DNA of 64,000 nt, from positions 18,501,297 to 18,565,296 of the forward strand of contig CM075852.1 of NCBI GenBank assembly GCA_037975125.1, written 5' to 3'. The position numbers and the translations under genes are program-made. Positions 44,130-56,819 of the stretch are shown piece by piece (within the stretch, counting starts at the first letter, position 1; every line of letters starts with the position of its first letter). The stretch comes from Latrodectus hesperus. Taxonomy: Eukaryota > Arthropoda > Arachnida > Araneae > Theridiidae. The notes under the pieces are model-generated. The model saw only the letters and a program-made list of their open reading frames with translations. It was not told where the DNA came from and ran no database searches.

Positions 44130-46880
44130 ATCTGCGCTGCAGTTATACCTTTAAATTGACGGGTGACAAAAAACAAAGCTAATTTAATTTCTAGAGAAAT
44201 AAAATTTTATTATATTATTATGATTAAGTATATACCTTACTGATATCATTAAGAAATTGTAAGAGAATAGATAAAATTATATTTTTTACAATCAATAAAT
44301 TTATAATGGTAAACAGTTTTCCTTTATGTTTTGTTCAAATTAGCGGAGATAATTTTTCTACACATGAACACAATAGTGTAATTTATAAAGTGTCAAATTA
44401 TGTAATAATTGTATCTTTAGGAATATGTGTATAGTGATAAATTAAAAATATATAAACTGTTCATTGTACTGAGGAATAATTCTATTGAAAGGTTTTGCCT
44501 AAAAACACGCCTTATTTTAGATTTATAGCTCTGAAATACACTTGATAGAGTATTTTAAGCACAATTTTTATAACTCATTTTTAACTCATTTATTTGAAAA
44601 AACAATGCTTATCTAATTTTGAAAAAAAAATGAGTGTTTGTTTTGAATTTGCACCCAAATGATTCAAAACAAAATTATTTATTAAAAGTAGACGATTTTC
44701 ATTATGTTCCTCTTTAGATGTCACAGTGTCTATATTTAGAGGTAGGAGTATGTCATTCTGTATGCATTATGGAACAAATGATCCGTACTAAACTGTACTT
44801 ACGATATTTACATTGTCAGTGTAGTAATATTCATTACACGTGGAAACGTGTCTCACCACTTTATGCCAAAGACTTGTCAGTATGTTTCATTTGTCCCACT
44901 CATGAATTCGAATATTTATGATTGAATAAATAAATGAAATAAATTGGCGTCTCATTCATGTTCTTCGTTATCATAAGTGATACTACATTTTCCAGTTCAA
45001 ATTAAGTTTATTGATTTTCTATCGGTTATATATGATTAATATCTTCGGTTGAATGACGGCGTTGGTGAAACAAAACTTCAGCCATTAACTGCACTGTAAT
45101 AACGATAACAAAGTGCGACGTACATACTGAAACAAATGTCATCACATGCCTCCCCGGCCATTTTAACTCCATTTTTTATCGTGACGTATCGCCAAGACCT
45201 GGACCATTAGCGTACAAATTGCATCATTAATAGATCGTTTTGTCGCCAGATGTGATTTGGCGAGGAGTCCCTGGAGTTAATGATTTCCGACGCATTAACT
45301 GCTGAATGTTCTTGTTTTCTTTCCCTTTTTTAAAAAAGAAACCAGCAGTTTGGGAAGAGATTCTATTTCTCGAAATAAGAAACACTTTAAAAGGATTCGA
45401 AAAGCAAGGGGACGTAACAAGTGAGTCTGAAATATTGCCAATTGTTGTTGCAAACACCCTCTTGCAATTATTTAGAGTACCCGTATAACTAAATTTAAAT
45501 TGCTCAATATTCGAATTTTCTATCTCATTCGTAAAATAGGAATTTTAGGGAAAAATTTATGTCTCTAAATATTTGAAGGTTTTCTATGAAATCGAACATT
45601 TAAATGGTTCGTGATATTGTTTAACTTACAAATCATCTCATTCTTTTTTTAATTTAGGAGAAGGTGCTCTAAAATCTCCTCATAATTTGTTATATTCAGT
45701 TTTAAATTGACTTGAATTGATAAAATATTGAATAACTTGAATTTTGAAATGACTGCTTTGTTGTCATAGTTGCTTATCTTTTTATAAACCCTATTAGAAA
45801 TATAAGTTAAATTTAAAGTTAATTTTCAAGATTCATTGTTTAGATTTGTATATTTACAGTTAAACATTATACTATATATTTGAACCTTGATTTTAAATTT
45901 TTTTGCACTGATAATTTAATTGTTTAAATCATGATTTAATTCACTTAATAACGAAATCAATACATAAACTTTGTAATAAATCAGCAAATTTTCAAAGTGT
46001 TAATAAATAACACAGAAACATTTTAAGTTGTTCGTAACTAGAGAAATTCTTAAATGTCCAAGTTGCGAGACACTAATCGAGATAAGGATTCGATTTACAG
46101 ACAACTTTCGAATGTCAAAGATAAGAGAACAAATGTAGATAAGCATTCGATTGGAGACAACAATGCTTAGAACACAAAAGAATTCTGGGGAATAGAACAA
46201 AATGGTCCTAAGTGAAAGCTCCGTTAGGAATTGAGCTAATAGGTAAAATCCGTACGTGCCCAGTATGTCAAGAATCGACGTCCGTCATCAAACGTGCTGC
46301 AGATGTCTGATGAGGAAGAATTCTTTAGGCTTCCTTTCGCCCAAAAAAGGGGATTTATTTTACGGGTGTACGAAAGCCAAGAGGATGAAAATTTCTAAGT
46401 TGAGAGCTGTGAAATAGAGGAAATTTAAATTCACCCAGCAGGGAAAATCTATTGTCGAGAAATGATTCTAGAAAGAGAAAATTTCTGTTTTCAGTTCCTA
46501 TTTCTTCGAATTTCTTTTACAGTGTGGTCACATAGATGAAAAGAACTGCTATTGAAATCCCTGCAACTGCAGTAAAGCATAAAGCTCCTAGAATAAATAC
46601 CGTATTTTTACCTAATCTTAAAAATAGCCTATACTATGTTTTGATTGTTGTGTTTTGATGAATATCTTAAGCAATTATTTTTAAATTTTAGACTAAAACT
46701 TGGTTTCAACTGTTTATTTAGAAAACTTGCTTCTCATAATCATATTTGTACTATGAAATCAATATCAATAAAATATTAAAAAAATGGTATTTGTAGAAGC
46801 ATATTTGACCTCAAAGTATATTTATTTCTGTGATTTAAAAATTATACATACGTGATTTTTAACTGTATAAATATTTACGT
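44130..46880. other. No gene seen; GC-richer patches at 45060-45260 and 46200-46480
   Basis: Short frames at 44718-44921 and 45227-45488 have no recognisable domain. The two patches are more complex than the flanks but show no repeat signature. Confidence 0.45.
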
Positions 46881-46890
46881 ATTCAAAATA

Positions 46891-47283
46891 TACAGTTTTC
46901 ACTTCGTTACTATATACAATAAGATTGCTATATGAGATTAAGCAAAATGTTTCGGCAGTTACAGTGATGAATACTGTCAAAAGATCTTTGTTAAGTTTAA
47001 GAATTTTTATCGACTTTCACATTCTTACACTAATGCATTGATATCTTTTTAAAGGTATTTATTTCAAGTAGAGGAGGTAATTAATCTACTTGCGATACAT
47101 GTTAACAACATGCTCCTAGTTCAAACCTTCGGATTCTGAAAATTTATAATGTGAAAGTCGATAAAAACTCTTAAACTTTTAACAAAGATCTTTTGAAAGT
47201 ATTCGTCATCACTATAACTGTCTAAGCATTTTGCTTAGTGTCATAGCAATCTTATTGTATATAGTCACGAGGCAAAAACTGTA
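46891..47283. mobile_element. Fold-back MITE with ~131-bp inverted arms
   Basis: Arms 46893-47023 and 47148-47281 are inverted copies, roughly 85% alike by eye. Shared blocks include CTATATACAATAAGATTGCTAT, TAAGCAAAATG and CAAAAGATCTTTGTTAA, ending in TTTTTATCGACTTTCACATT. The ends CAGTTTT are bordered by TA on both sides (46891-46892, 47282-47283), as in Tc1/mariner-type elements. The 124-bp centre has no coding capacity. Confidence 0.88.
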
Positions 47284-47619
47284 TAAAAATTTTACAATAA
47301 TTAGAAATAATGTTTTCTTATTGCTTTAAATTTTACGGTTTTAACAGAATTGTCTAATATTAACTAAAAAGTAGCTATTCATACAGGTCTTCAATAAGAC
47401 AATATGCTTTTATATTTGTAGTTATAAATTATATTTTCTATAAGATAGTAATTTTTTTTAGCTTTGAAAAGCGAATGGATATAACACTGCGAGAATCCAT
47501 ATAAAGCTTAACTATTTTTTTGTTTAAATGTCGTTACTTAACAGACACGCCTTTTTTTAAAAAAAATTAAATTAATTTAATATATAACTGAGTAATAATA
47601 ATTAGGAATTTAATATATA

Positions 47620-47790
47620 ACTGAGGTTACTGTGAGGAGGTTAAATGATTATCCTCTTCAGTTTAACAGTTCTTGGGCTCGATACTCATCTTTGTCGGAG
47701 ATATTTGTATTGTTTTGGAAGCCACTTTGAACTTCCCGGTATCAGTCGAATTAACCACAATGTGCAGAATATAACACAAACTTTTGCTAG
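47620..47790 (+). repeat. SINE family A, old copy
   Basis: GAGGAGGTTAAATGATTATCC, TCAGTTTAACAGTTCTTGGGCTCGATACTCATC (B-box region), GATATTTGTATTG, GAAGCCACTTTGAACTTCCCGGTATC and AATGTGCAGAAT follow family order. Confidence 0.65.
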
Positions 47791-47799
47791 AATTTTTTT

Positions 47800-49100
47800 A
47801 TAAAAAAAAACTTTATATGAAATGCGTTTTTTGTCTTATCAATATTATTATATTTGTTAATAAACATTAAATTAACATTTTTGCTCTAAACTTCACAAAA
47901 AAAATGTTTCTTATTTTCGAAATAAAACAAGTGGTTTTGTCATAAAACTCTCTGTTTAAGAAATAAGAAAATTTGATTAATTTTAAATTCAGTTTTCAAA
48001 AGAACTTTCAAATCATACAAGATATTGCTTTAAACTTTAAACCTTTTTTTCTGTTGTAAATTCAGTTTTAGCTGAATTTGAGGAGAAAAACTTCTAACAA
48101 AAGGCTGGCATTTCTCTGCAAAATGTAACCTCCTAAATCAGGTACAAAAGCAAAAACAAACTAAACTCTTTTATTTACGCACCACAAAGAAGATGTCATT
48201 AAATTCGCCTTTTAATTAAAAAAAAAGATTCTAGTCCACTATGCTATGAAGCGGTCTTATTTTGAGAGTACGACAAGATGAAGAAAAACGGGCAACCATT
48301 GTTGATTTTTCCCTGGAATGCTTTCAGAAAAATTTTTTTTCTAAGAATGTACTAGGTTCTTTGTGTGGCCACCTTCAAAAACCAATTTCGCTTTCAATTC
48401 TTTGGACCTTTTTTCACGAAACACTGCTCATTCTAATTAGAAACATGAAAAAGAAAGACGCCAGTTAAAACGTTTTGTTAAATTTAATTTTTTGTTAATT
48501 ATAAGAAAGTAGATTTGTGTAATTTAATGAGATAATTATTTTCACTTTTTAAATTTTCCTATGCTGATTATTCATGGAATTTTTTTTTATCCAAAATAGT
48601 TAATTGCGTGATATATATTTGAAAATTGTACTATTTCTAAATTTATTAAAGAGTACAACAAGATAATAAAATAAAAAAGATTTTAATTTATTGCTGAAAT
48701 CCTGATTTTATTACTTTCTCACCGATAATTTTAAATCATGAAAGCTGTTATGAGGATATCTTTAATTACAAAATTGTAGTAATTAAAAATGAGAATTTAA
48801 AAAAGAATTTTAAAATTAACTAATTTTGTTATATATAGTTTAAAGAAATACTTGTTGCTTTTTAATTTGCTTACTTTTAAAATTATCTTGTTGAAACCAT
48901 TAATTTTAAGTGGAATAAATCACATCTATTCAATATGAGAAAAATATTTGAAATTTTACATATTTTGCTATGACATTAACTTTGAGATCACTTTAAGTAC
49001 TGTGATACTTTCACATGTTTGTAGTTAAGAGTTATTTTTTTAAGTTTAGTGATGCAAATGTAGTTTTATGTATTAGTTGGTTTGTTTTTCCTCAACGCCC
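47800..49100. other. No gene seen
   Basis: AT-rich. The 68-codon frame at 48262-48468 sits in a slightly GC-richer patch but is unrecognised. Confidence 0.45.
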
Positions 49101-49109
49101 CCCTCCTTT

Positions 49110-49248
49110 TTTTGAAGGCTAACTAGAGCTGCAGTTTAAAATGTGTTCTAAACCAGTGCAAATAACTACGCCCATTGTGGGATTCAAATCCATAAACTCA
49201 TAAACGGAAGGCCAGAACTCTAGCCATTCGTTTACCGGCTTAGAAAAT
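49110..49248 (-). repeat. SINE family A, old copy, minus strand
   Basis: Reverse complement reads AAGCCGGTAAACGAATGGCTAGAG, GAGTTTATGGATTTGAATCCCAC, AATGGGCGTAGTTATTTGC and TTAGAACACATTTTAAACTGC, the head and first half of the body. Confidence 0.65.
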
Positions 49249-49259
49249 GTATAAAAGAG

Positions 49260-51290
49260 CTTTTACAATGAAAATGTATGAAGCTGCTTATGTCTCTAAT
49301 AAACTAATTGAAATATTGCAGTGGTGTTGTGCATATTTAGTACATTGGCGAAGGACACGAGCTACATATAAATAATTTCAAAGGAAAGAAAATAATGTAT
49401 TTAACAGGTAAAATGTTATGTGTGTAACCTGAAAATGTTATTCATAAAAATACAAATTTATACTTTAAAAATACAATTTTACGTAATGCATTTATGTGCA
49501 AAAATATTTAAATAAAATGAATTTCAGAAGAGAAAAATTCCATCTTGAGTAAACCCAAAAAATATTTATAGAACGCGTTTCGGACATATTTTAAGGTTAT
49601 ATGTATGTATTATATAAAGAATCAACATAATTTAAGCCACCGGAAAAAAAGATTTTCTAACCTGAAATATAAAATCACAGATAATAACAAACGTGATAAA
49701 ATATTTTGCCAACAGTATCAAACACTAAAATATTAATCATTCACATAAATAAAAAATATTAATAAAAAGCATTTTTTGAAAATTAAAGAAAATGGTTGCA
49801 TTTCCTAGATTCTACAATAGGTTTTCATACTGTAAAACTTTCAAAATGCCTTTGTTTCGATTACTTATAAATATTTGATTTCATAAATAATTATACATTT
49901 ACACATAAATTACTCTATAAAACTTAATTATGAATTTTTTCTGATTCGTATTTATAATTCTTAAAACATTTATGTTAATGTTTTATAGATTAAATGATGT
50001 CAAATATTACGGAATTTATGTATTTAATGTATTTGTTGTAATTGCAATTATATATACTATAGATTTTGTATTGCAAGAATTTTATGGGTGATTTTATTTC
50101 CTCTAAAGATAAAAATAAAAGTGTATATGATATTGTTTGTTCTATTAGACTTTGGCTCAAGGATTAATAGACAATTTGCAAATCATTTCGAATTGAATAA
50201 AGAAAGCAGACGGAAAAATAGGATTTCAAAAAATGATTTAAATTTTGCGTGTCTAATATACTGCCATATACTTGGGTACTGGCAGAGTTAGTACAAGAAA
50301 TAAATTGATAAGTATTCATGGAAAATCCTGCCTTTTATTTACCACATACCTCACCGAGTTTCTTACTACATATTTTTAAGTAATTCGTTTAATGAAAATA
50401 AAATAACTTCATTTAAATAATTACGTTTAGGCGAATTATTAGCAGACTGGAAACAGGCCAATCCAAGCCTTTTTTTTAATGTAGACTTGAAGATAATAGC
50501 CAACTTTATGTACAACTTATGTCAGTAACTTCAGAATACTAGATCCATTACAGAACTTAGGCAATGCGATCTAAGAACCACTATGGGCAAAGGACATCGA
50601 ATCTACAAGAACTAACTGACATGCAGCTGTTTTTCTGTTCTCTCGTGTCATGAAACGTTAGGAAATTGATTTTCAAGGCTTTCAGAACAATTCTTGCGAG
50701 GAGGTAGTTTGTCTGAAGGTATATTCTTTGGATCTTGTTTACATTTGCAAACAAAAGTCCATTTAGAATGATTATGTTGGTGAAGAATGATGGGTTGGCG
50801 ATGTTTGAAAAACACATTCCCTTCCAGCACACTATGAAACGATGCTGTAAGATATTAAAATGCAATCTTAGAATTCATATCTTTTCAATTGTATTCTTGA
50901 TTTCATTTTAATGAGCCAAAACGCGTAATCTCAAAGAGTTTATTTAATTAATAATTTTCCAGAAATGGAAGATATTTGCCGAGTAGATTGATCAACTAGA
51001 TCTCGATCTCATTCTGACAGAGACATGTTTGGTGCCTTAAAGAACATGTTAGCGCTGCAGCGAGTTGTAACTTTGCGTGGCACTATCTCTCTGAAATTCA
51101 TCTGTTTCTAAAATTAGTGTTTCTGAACGAGAGTGAAACTAATTGTCCCTGGAATTCATAAATTGTTTTATCATCATAGAAAAATAACATAGCGATGCCT
51201 GTATTTCTTAAAATAGGGCCATATTTCCAATTTTTAATTCCACTGCTATGTATCTATAGTTTCTTACTTTCCTTCTTTTTTGAGTATAAT
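49260..51290. other. No gene seen
   Basis: A minus-strand frame of 94 codons (50581-50865) lies in a GC-richer patch but shows no domain and overlaps another frame of similar length; not called. Confidence 0.45.
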
Positions 51291-51300
51291 TTTCTTTATA

Positions 51301-51420
51301 AACAGTTCGGGTATTCTAGTAAAACCTTGTGTGTGGATGTCTGTAGAAGTTAAAAAAAACTACTTCACACTATAGGTATTGGCTTAATTGCTAAGAATAA
51401 ACATCGAGTAATATACAAAA
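51301..51420 (+). repeat. SINE family A fragment, old
   Basis: AACAGTTCGGGTATTC, TGTGTGGATGTCTGTAGAAG and CTACTTCACACTATAGGTATTGG match from the end of the head into the body. Confidence 0.45.
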
Positions 51421-51999
51421 CCGAAATAATGAGTGTATCTATAACTGTTCATTTTTAACAAATTATTTTCATTATATCAATTTATGCTTAAATAAAATTT
51501 TATTAAAATCTATTTCTAAGATTATAGATCAAATAAGAAAAAAATCCCTAAATTTTCAATGCCAATGCATTTAAAACATTGCAAATATTTTTTCAACTTA
51601 ATTAATTATACTAAAATTAATTTTTAAAGCAAAATAGAATTAAAACTTTCGTCTCATTTTGCGGTAGAAAGAATTTTATGATTAATTGAAAATGAAGAAA
51701 TTAAATAGCTGTATTTTTTTAATGACTGTAGTGAAAAATGAAACATTTTATACTTCTTTAGCTTTTATTTTTCATTCGATATCAGTTACATCTCAAACAA
51801 TGCTTATTTAAGTTAGACTGGTTAAAGTGCAAAAACATTCCAAAACATTCTAATTGCTTCAATGAAAGCACTCCCTGTCTAACATGTTTCAAACCGTTGA
51901 CATAATGCAACACACATCATGGGAAAAAACTTAAGATTTATTGACGTAAACATGGGTCTTAAGCTTAGAGCGTAACATTGTCATTTGTCATGGCTGTAT

Positions 52000-52310
52000 T
52001 TTTAGGTCCCGGTGTCTGACTCTGAGCTTGTATTTGTCACGCTGCTCAAGACAAGCTGTAATGAAGCGATATTGAATTTCTAATTTCCCAAAGACACCAC
52101 ATTCATATTAACTGAGAAATTTTCTTCCACAAACAAGCATTACTTGCGGTAATTGGAGTTTGCTTTTCCCCCACATTTCCCTTTCTTTGAGATCATGCTT
52201 GTGATGACTGAACTCTGTCCCCCAAAAAAAATTTCATAAAAAGGGTGAAGCTTCTGCGATTGTATATTAGCCTTCCCAGTATAATTACATCTCATCTTCG
52301 TGGAAGAACG
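52000..52310. other. GC-richer patch
   Basis: More complex sequence (GTCCCGGTGTCTGACTCTGAG) without repeat or coding signature. Confidence 0.3.
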
Positions 52311-52649
52311 CTAAAGGTAAAAGAAATATAGACTATTTTCAAAATTATTTTAAAAGTGAATAATGTGTCACATGCAAGTATTCAAATCAAATTTTTCTTA
52401 CAACATCTCTAGTTGGGATTATATTTTTAAAAGTTAATGCTTCAAATAAAATTGGAGATATTAAATCCAGCATGTAAAATTTTGAAAGAATTATATCGAA
52501 AATTGATTAAAAATTCTGTATTATGAAATTACAATCAAAGAATCATAATTAAATTGATTATCAAATGTATGAATCTAAAAAAAATTAATTTTTTTAATTT
52601 TATTCTTCCATCAGTAATTAAATATGTTGGAAATATTATTTCTAAATTA

Positions 52650-52708
52650 ATCCTTATTTATTTATGCTTAGCTATTCAATATATTGAATAATAGCTAAGA
52701 ATAAATAG
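52650..52708. repeat. Near-palindrome with almost no loop
   Basis: CTTAGCTATTCAATA (52667-52681) faces TATTGAATAATAGCTAAG (52682-52699) with one unpaired A; flanking TTATTTAT and ATAAATA extend it. Confidence 0.8.
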
Positions 52709-53058
52709 TTAGAAATCTTCTTATGATGTGTAGTAATACACACAACTGATATATTGTATGTATGCGTACAATATAATATTCTCTTATTTATATTACATAA
52801 ATTGGGGCTATAAATATAAAATTTTATTACTTTTAACTTCATATATATACCATACTTTGTCTGTATTTTTTATTTTCAATAGTGTATAAACATTTTGATT
52901 ACAAGATGATTTAGCATGAATTACATTTTTAATGTTTATGCTGAATAAACCTATCCCCAACTAGATGATGATTACAAAACTTGATGATTACGCACCTGTG
53001 GAAATGAACTTCATTTGCAAATTTTAATTCCAAATAAACTTATATCACTGAAACAATG

Positions 53059-53165
53059 GCTTCACCGTGTCCTAGTGGTGGCATAATCCCTTCGAAGAGA
53101 AATGCCCCAAAATCGATTCCTGCTGCTACAGAACAACATGGTGTGCCGCGCTTTCACTTTCTGAA
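53059..53165 (+). repeat. tRNA-like SINE head, old (family D-like)
   Basis: GGCTTCACCGTGTCCTAGTGGTGGCATAATCCC followed by AAATCGATTCCTGCTGC resembles the family D head; no shared tail is visible downstream. Confidence 0.4.
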
Positions 53166-53339
53166 TTCGTGCATTTAGAGAATATTCGGGAGCTTTCTGT
53201 ATTTCCTCTTTCACGACTCTTCAATGTGACCCGCCATTTACAGAATACAAAGACACATCGAATGTGTTAATGACTTGCATCACCCTTCGGCTGTTCAGCA
53301 TATCAAATCAGATTGTCGTGTAGCTTTCCCAACATCAAG

Positions 53340-53460
53340 ATTAGCCTATTGGCTTTCTGTTCAACAGTCTGCGAGTTCAATTCCCACCTCAAGCATCTAA
53401 GTTCCATTCTAATGAGCTTTTCTGTGTAAAAAGTGACTGTTGAGTGAGCAATCAAACCCT
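53340..53460 (+). repeat. SINE family A, internally shortened
   Basis: TTGGCTTTCTGTTCAACAGTC, GAGTTCAATTCCCACCTCAAGCATC, then directly the tail CTAATGAGC...GTGTAAAAAGTGACTGTTGAGTGAGC; part of the body is missing. Confidence 0.7.
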
Positions 53461-54084
53461 ACGGACTTGAAGAGAGAAGCATACGTACATTTGATCTTAA
53501 AATAAAGATGAATAAAATTCTCAAATTTATGACTATCAAGAAAACTCTTAAATTGTGGGCTTTAATATTCAATTTTTTCGGTTGGAAATTTAAAATCGCG
53601 CCGAGAGTTCCAATAGTGGCAACTGCAGTTTGATTGTTTCAAATTGATAATTCTAAAAATATTGATCGTTGAATATTATTTAAATACAGATAAATTATTT
53701 TGTGTAAAGTTGCACTTTAATGACAAGTTTTCATTTCTTCTACTCTTAATATATTTTATTTTATAAAAATTAAAGATGAAGTCTTCAAATGATCCTTAGT
53801 AATATTATTCACTATTATATAATACTTTTCACTTTCCATAATTTGATTGTCTGTTGTAAAATTTATTTTATAAATACTTTTTTCAATTTGGAGTTCTTTC
53901 TTTGGTTGTGAGAAATATTAAAAAATTGGGAAACTTCTTTTTTATGATGCATCTCAATTAGTCTCTAGCAAGTTTTGTCCAGTGCTTACGTATTCAGATC
54001 GGATACTTACCATAAAATCTTGCCATAGTCAAATCTTATTTTATCTTTACAATGACTTCGGTATTCCTTATAGTGGTTTGATAT

Positions 54085-54190
54085 TTTTTAAACAATGGGT
54101 CTCAGAACTAACCCCTAGATTTTGATAATCAGCATTGATCTAGATTTCGTGTGTAAAAATATGATCGTTGGTCAAAAAAACCATTCGACT
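54085..54190 (+). repeat. SINE family A tail, old
   Basis: GGGTCTCAGAACTAACCCC, TTGATCTAGATTTCGTGTGTAAAAATATGATCGTTGGTCAAAAAAACC. Confidence 0.45.
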
Positions 54191-54509
54191 GAACCAATAT
54201 TCCAAGATTGTTTAATGTGAATATTTGGCTTATTTTTGAGATTATATATCTAGACATCGCGTGGCTAAATTAAAAGTTTAAAAGTATTTGATTATCTGCA
54301 ACATATTGCCAAACATGACTTTTCTTAGGTTAATGAGCCTTCATCAATAACTGCCAAAGAGAAAAACTTGGCAAAGAAAGAAATTAAAAACTCCTGAATA
54401 CATATCTCGATAGATATGTATACAAAACAGAAGCTATGAATGCCTAGTTTCTTCAAAAAAGATCTAACAATTGACTTCTAATTCCAAAGAGCGGTATTAT
54501 ACAAATAGG

Positions 54510-54655
54510 TTACGGGGTAGCAATTGAAGGATTTGCGCTTCGCCTTTCGGTTCAACAGTTTGTGGACTCGAAAACTCACTGGGCATAAGTGTTTCGAGTT
54601 TGGAATCCATTTGAAACTGTAAGCCCCAATTTGAATCATCCCTAATGTATTGTTA
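54510..54655 (+). repeat. SINE family A, old copy
   Basis: GGGGTAGCAATTGAAGGATTTGCGC, CCTTTCGGTTCAACAGTTTGTGGACTCGAAAACTCAC, GGGCATAAGTG, GTTTGGAATCCATTTGAAACTGTAAGCCCC. Confidence 0.7.
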
Positions 54656-54836
54656 CAGTAGCATACTTAGTTCAGAGTTGGGCTCTACCATTTAGATGGA
54701 AGAAACCAGGAGGGAATCTGTGTAATTTAGAAACGGGTGTCAAGCACAAACTACCAATTCTTCACCAGCTCCCTCCAAAAATATTTTACTTAAAAAACAT
54801 TATGACTACGACTTATTTAAAGTGCTCCGCCGCTTT
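54656..54836 (-). repeat. SINE family B, body fragment
   Basis: GGGCTCTACCATTTAGATGG, AACCAGGAGGGAATCTG and CAGCTCCCTCCAAAAATATTTTACTT parallel the body of the next element but are worn. Confidence 0.6.
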
Positions 54837-54840
54837 TAGT

Positions 54841-55293
54841 TGTTGTTGCACCAGCATGCTTCCCTATACCAAGCTCTTTTTTTGGCGCAGCATGTCCATT
54901 TTTGTACCTTGCGCCATAAAACTCAACCAACCAACCTTTAGTTGAGCTCTACCAGTTAGACAGAAGCAACCAGGTGGAGTCTTCCTGATTTTGAAGCAGG
55001 GACCAAGCAGAAGACCCCCAATACTTTTCCTGCAACCTCCAGAAGTATCATTTCACTTGGAGAACATTGTGATCACCCCCTAGTTTAACATGGACCAGCC
55101 GCCATGAGCGAACATGATGAATCTTCGGTTAAGCCGGGATTTGAACTCATTACCGTCCGATAATGAGAGCGACGCCCTAATCAACCAGGCCGCCACCTTT
55201 AGTGAACACAACAGATCTTCTGTTAAGAAGAGATTCAAAGACTTCTTTCCAATGACATGAACGACACCTTAGCCAATCAGGACATCGTGACCG
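54841..55293 (-). mobile_element. SINE family B with two tRNA-like heads
   Basis: Read on the minus strand: a worn head (GGTCACGATGTCCTGATTGGC... to about 55198), then a better head (GGTGGCGGCCTGGTTGATTAGG; B-box region GAGTTCAAATCCCGGC), then the body TCACAATGTTCTCCAAGTGAAATGATAC, GTATTGGGGGTCTTCTGCTTGG, GGTTGCTTCTGTCTAACTGG and end GGGAAGCATGCTGGTGCAACAACAA. Near the 3' end an extra segment of about 80 bp with a TGGCGCA/TGCGCCA stem (54867-54945) interrupts the body relative to the other family B copies. Confidence 0.8.
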
Positions 55294-55509
55294 TCCATAA
55301 TCTGTTAAAAGGTACCTTACATTGATAACTAAACTTACGATTAGATTATAATAAGTAACATTTTTATGCGCGCATTAAAGCGGCCGTTCTTGAACCAAAT
55401 ATTTTATATGCTTATAGTTTTTATTACTAAAAATGCATAAAGGGAAATTATCCTGATTACTTTCTTAAAATCATTTCTTGTTTAAAAATTTGGTTTTAAA
55501 TTAAAAATT

Positions 55510-55817
55510 TTGTTGTTGTTACTAATGACACTTGGACAAGCCAAGCTCGCTATGCCTTGGCTATGGGAATTTTTAAGTCAATTGGGAGCGTCGTCTCTCG
55601 TTTTTAATCAGAGCACCATGAAGGTGAAAGTACGACTTTGCTCTACACACTTGCCATAGGTACCCGTTTATAGGGTAGGCAACCATGCACACCTCATTCA
55701 TACAATGAAAGGACAAAAACAGGATAGATAAAGTACATCCATGCCCGAACCGGGATTCGAACACAGGGCCTCCTTATCCACAGTCAGGCACGCTGACCAC
55801 TAGACAAGTTGGGCGGC
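55510..55817 (-). mobile_element. SINE family C, copy 2
   Basis: The reverse complement matches 38436-38740 from GCCGCCCAACTTGTCTAGTGG through the AACAACAAC end. It keeps a stretch (CGACGCTCCCAATTGACTT) better preserved than in copy 1, which helps link family C to family D. Confidence 0.9.
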
Positions 55818-55829
55818 TTAAAAATTATT

Positions 55830-56815
55830 TCAATACATACATATATGTGTGCTTATATAAAAATACCTACATAAATAATATTAAACTATTAGCCTTTTTT
55901 CTTTTAGACTAAAATTTTTCTTTAAAATCTATTTTAATTTTGCAAAAATTAGATACATATAATATACTCAGATTAATGGTTATGCTGTAATCGATGAAGT
56001 CGTAAAATCTACTTTGAAAATTTCCTGAATAGTAAATACTTGTAGCCGCATAACACCTTTCTGTATTACATGTAGCATACGCATTTCCTGTCTGCCACTC
56101 CTTAGTAACTGTCTAAAGACTATCAAAGGCGAGAAAGCAGAAACCAAATAAGATAATGGAAAACTTAGAAAGGCTCGAAAGTTCTGTAATTTCAGGTTTC
56201 AAGCCGAAAAACCTAATGGACAGAACACGGTCGACGCTGTCTGCTAAGTTCTTTGCGCATTTTTTTCCTTCTCGCTTTCCGGCCGTACACTGAAAGAAAG
56301 AAAAAAACTTCACTAAAAGGAATCGAAAATCTAGAATAGTATGAAAGTAGAGAACTCTTCTTATAAAAACTACAAAAGTAACGCCTTAGCCTTATTTTGT
56401 TTCTTAATGCATGTCTATTTACCGAATGTCCTGATGGTTTTGAAAGGATTTTTGTTGTATGCATACAATGTCTGATTTTAGGTCGATTAAGGAAATTTTA
56501 AGATAGTAAGTCACATTTTGTGCTTTGACTTGAGAGTACTTAAGTTTCATTTAAACAAGAATTGAAATGGATGACATTTAAAGTGATTATTTTATTAAAA
56601 TTTGTTATTTTCTTTCCCGTCTATTGTATCCATAGAAATGAATTCTCGAAATTAAATAAACTTATGATGGATTATTGTTAAGTACTGATAACTCTAGATG
56701 GATGAACGTAATCCTTGGCTGCCTCCGAAATATCTAAATGCATTTCATAAAGATTATGAAATTTACTTTAAGCTTTTAATCCAGTCAAAATTGTATTAAA
56801 AAAGCACAAACTTAC
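55830..56815. other. No gene seen
   Basis: AT-rich with a GC-richer patch at 56080-56460. Two overlapping short minus-strand frames there have no recognisable domain. Confidence 0.45.
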
Positions 56816-56819
56816 AGAA

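Noticed and set aside
50581..50865. 94-codon minus-strand frame
   Set aside because: Unrecognised, overlaps another frame of similar length, and no coding evidence.
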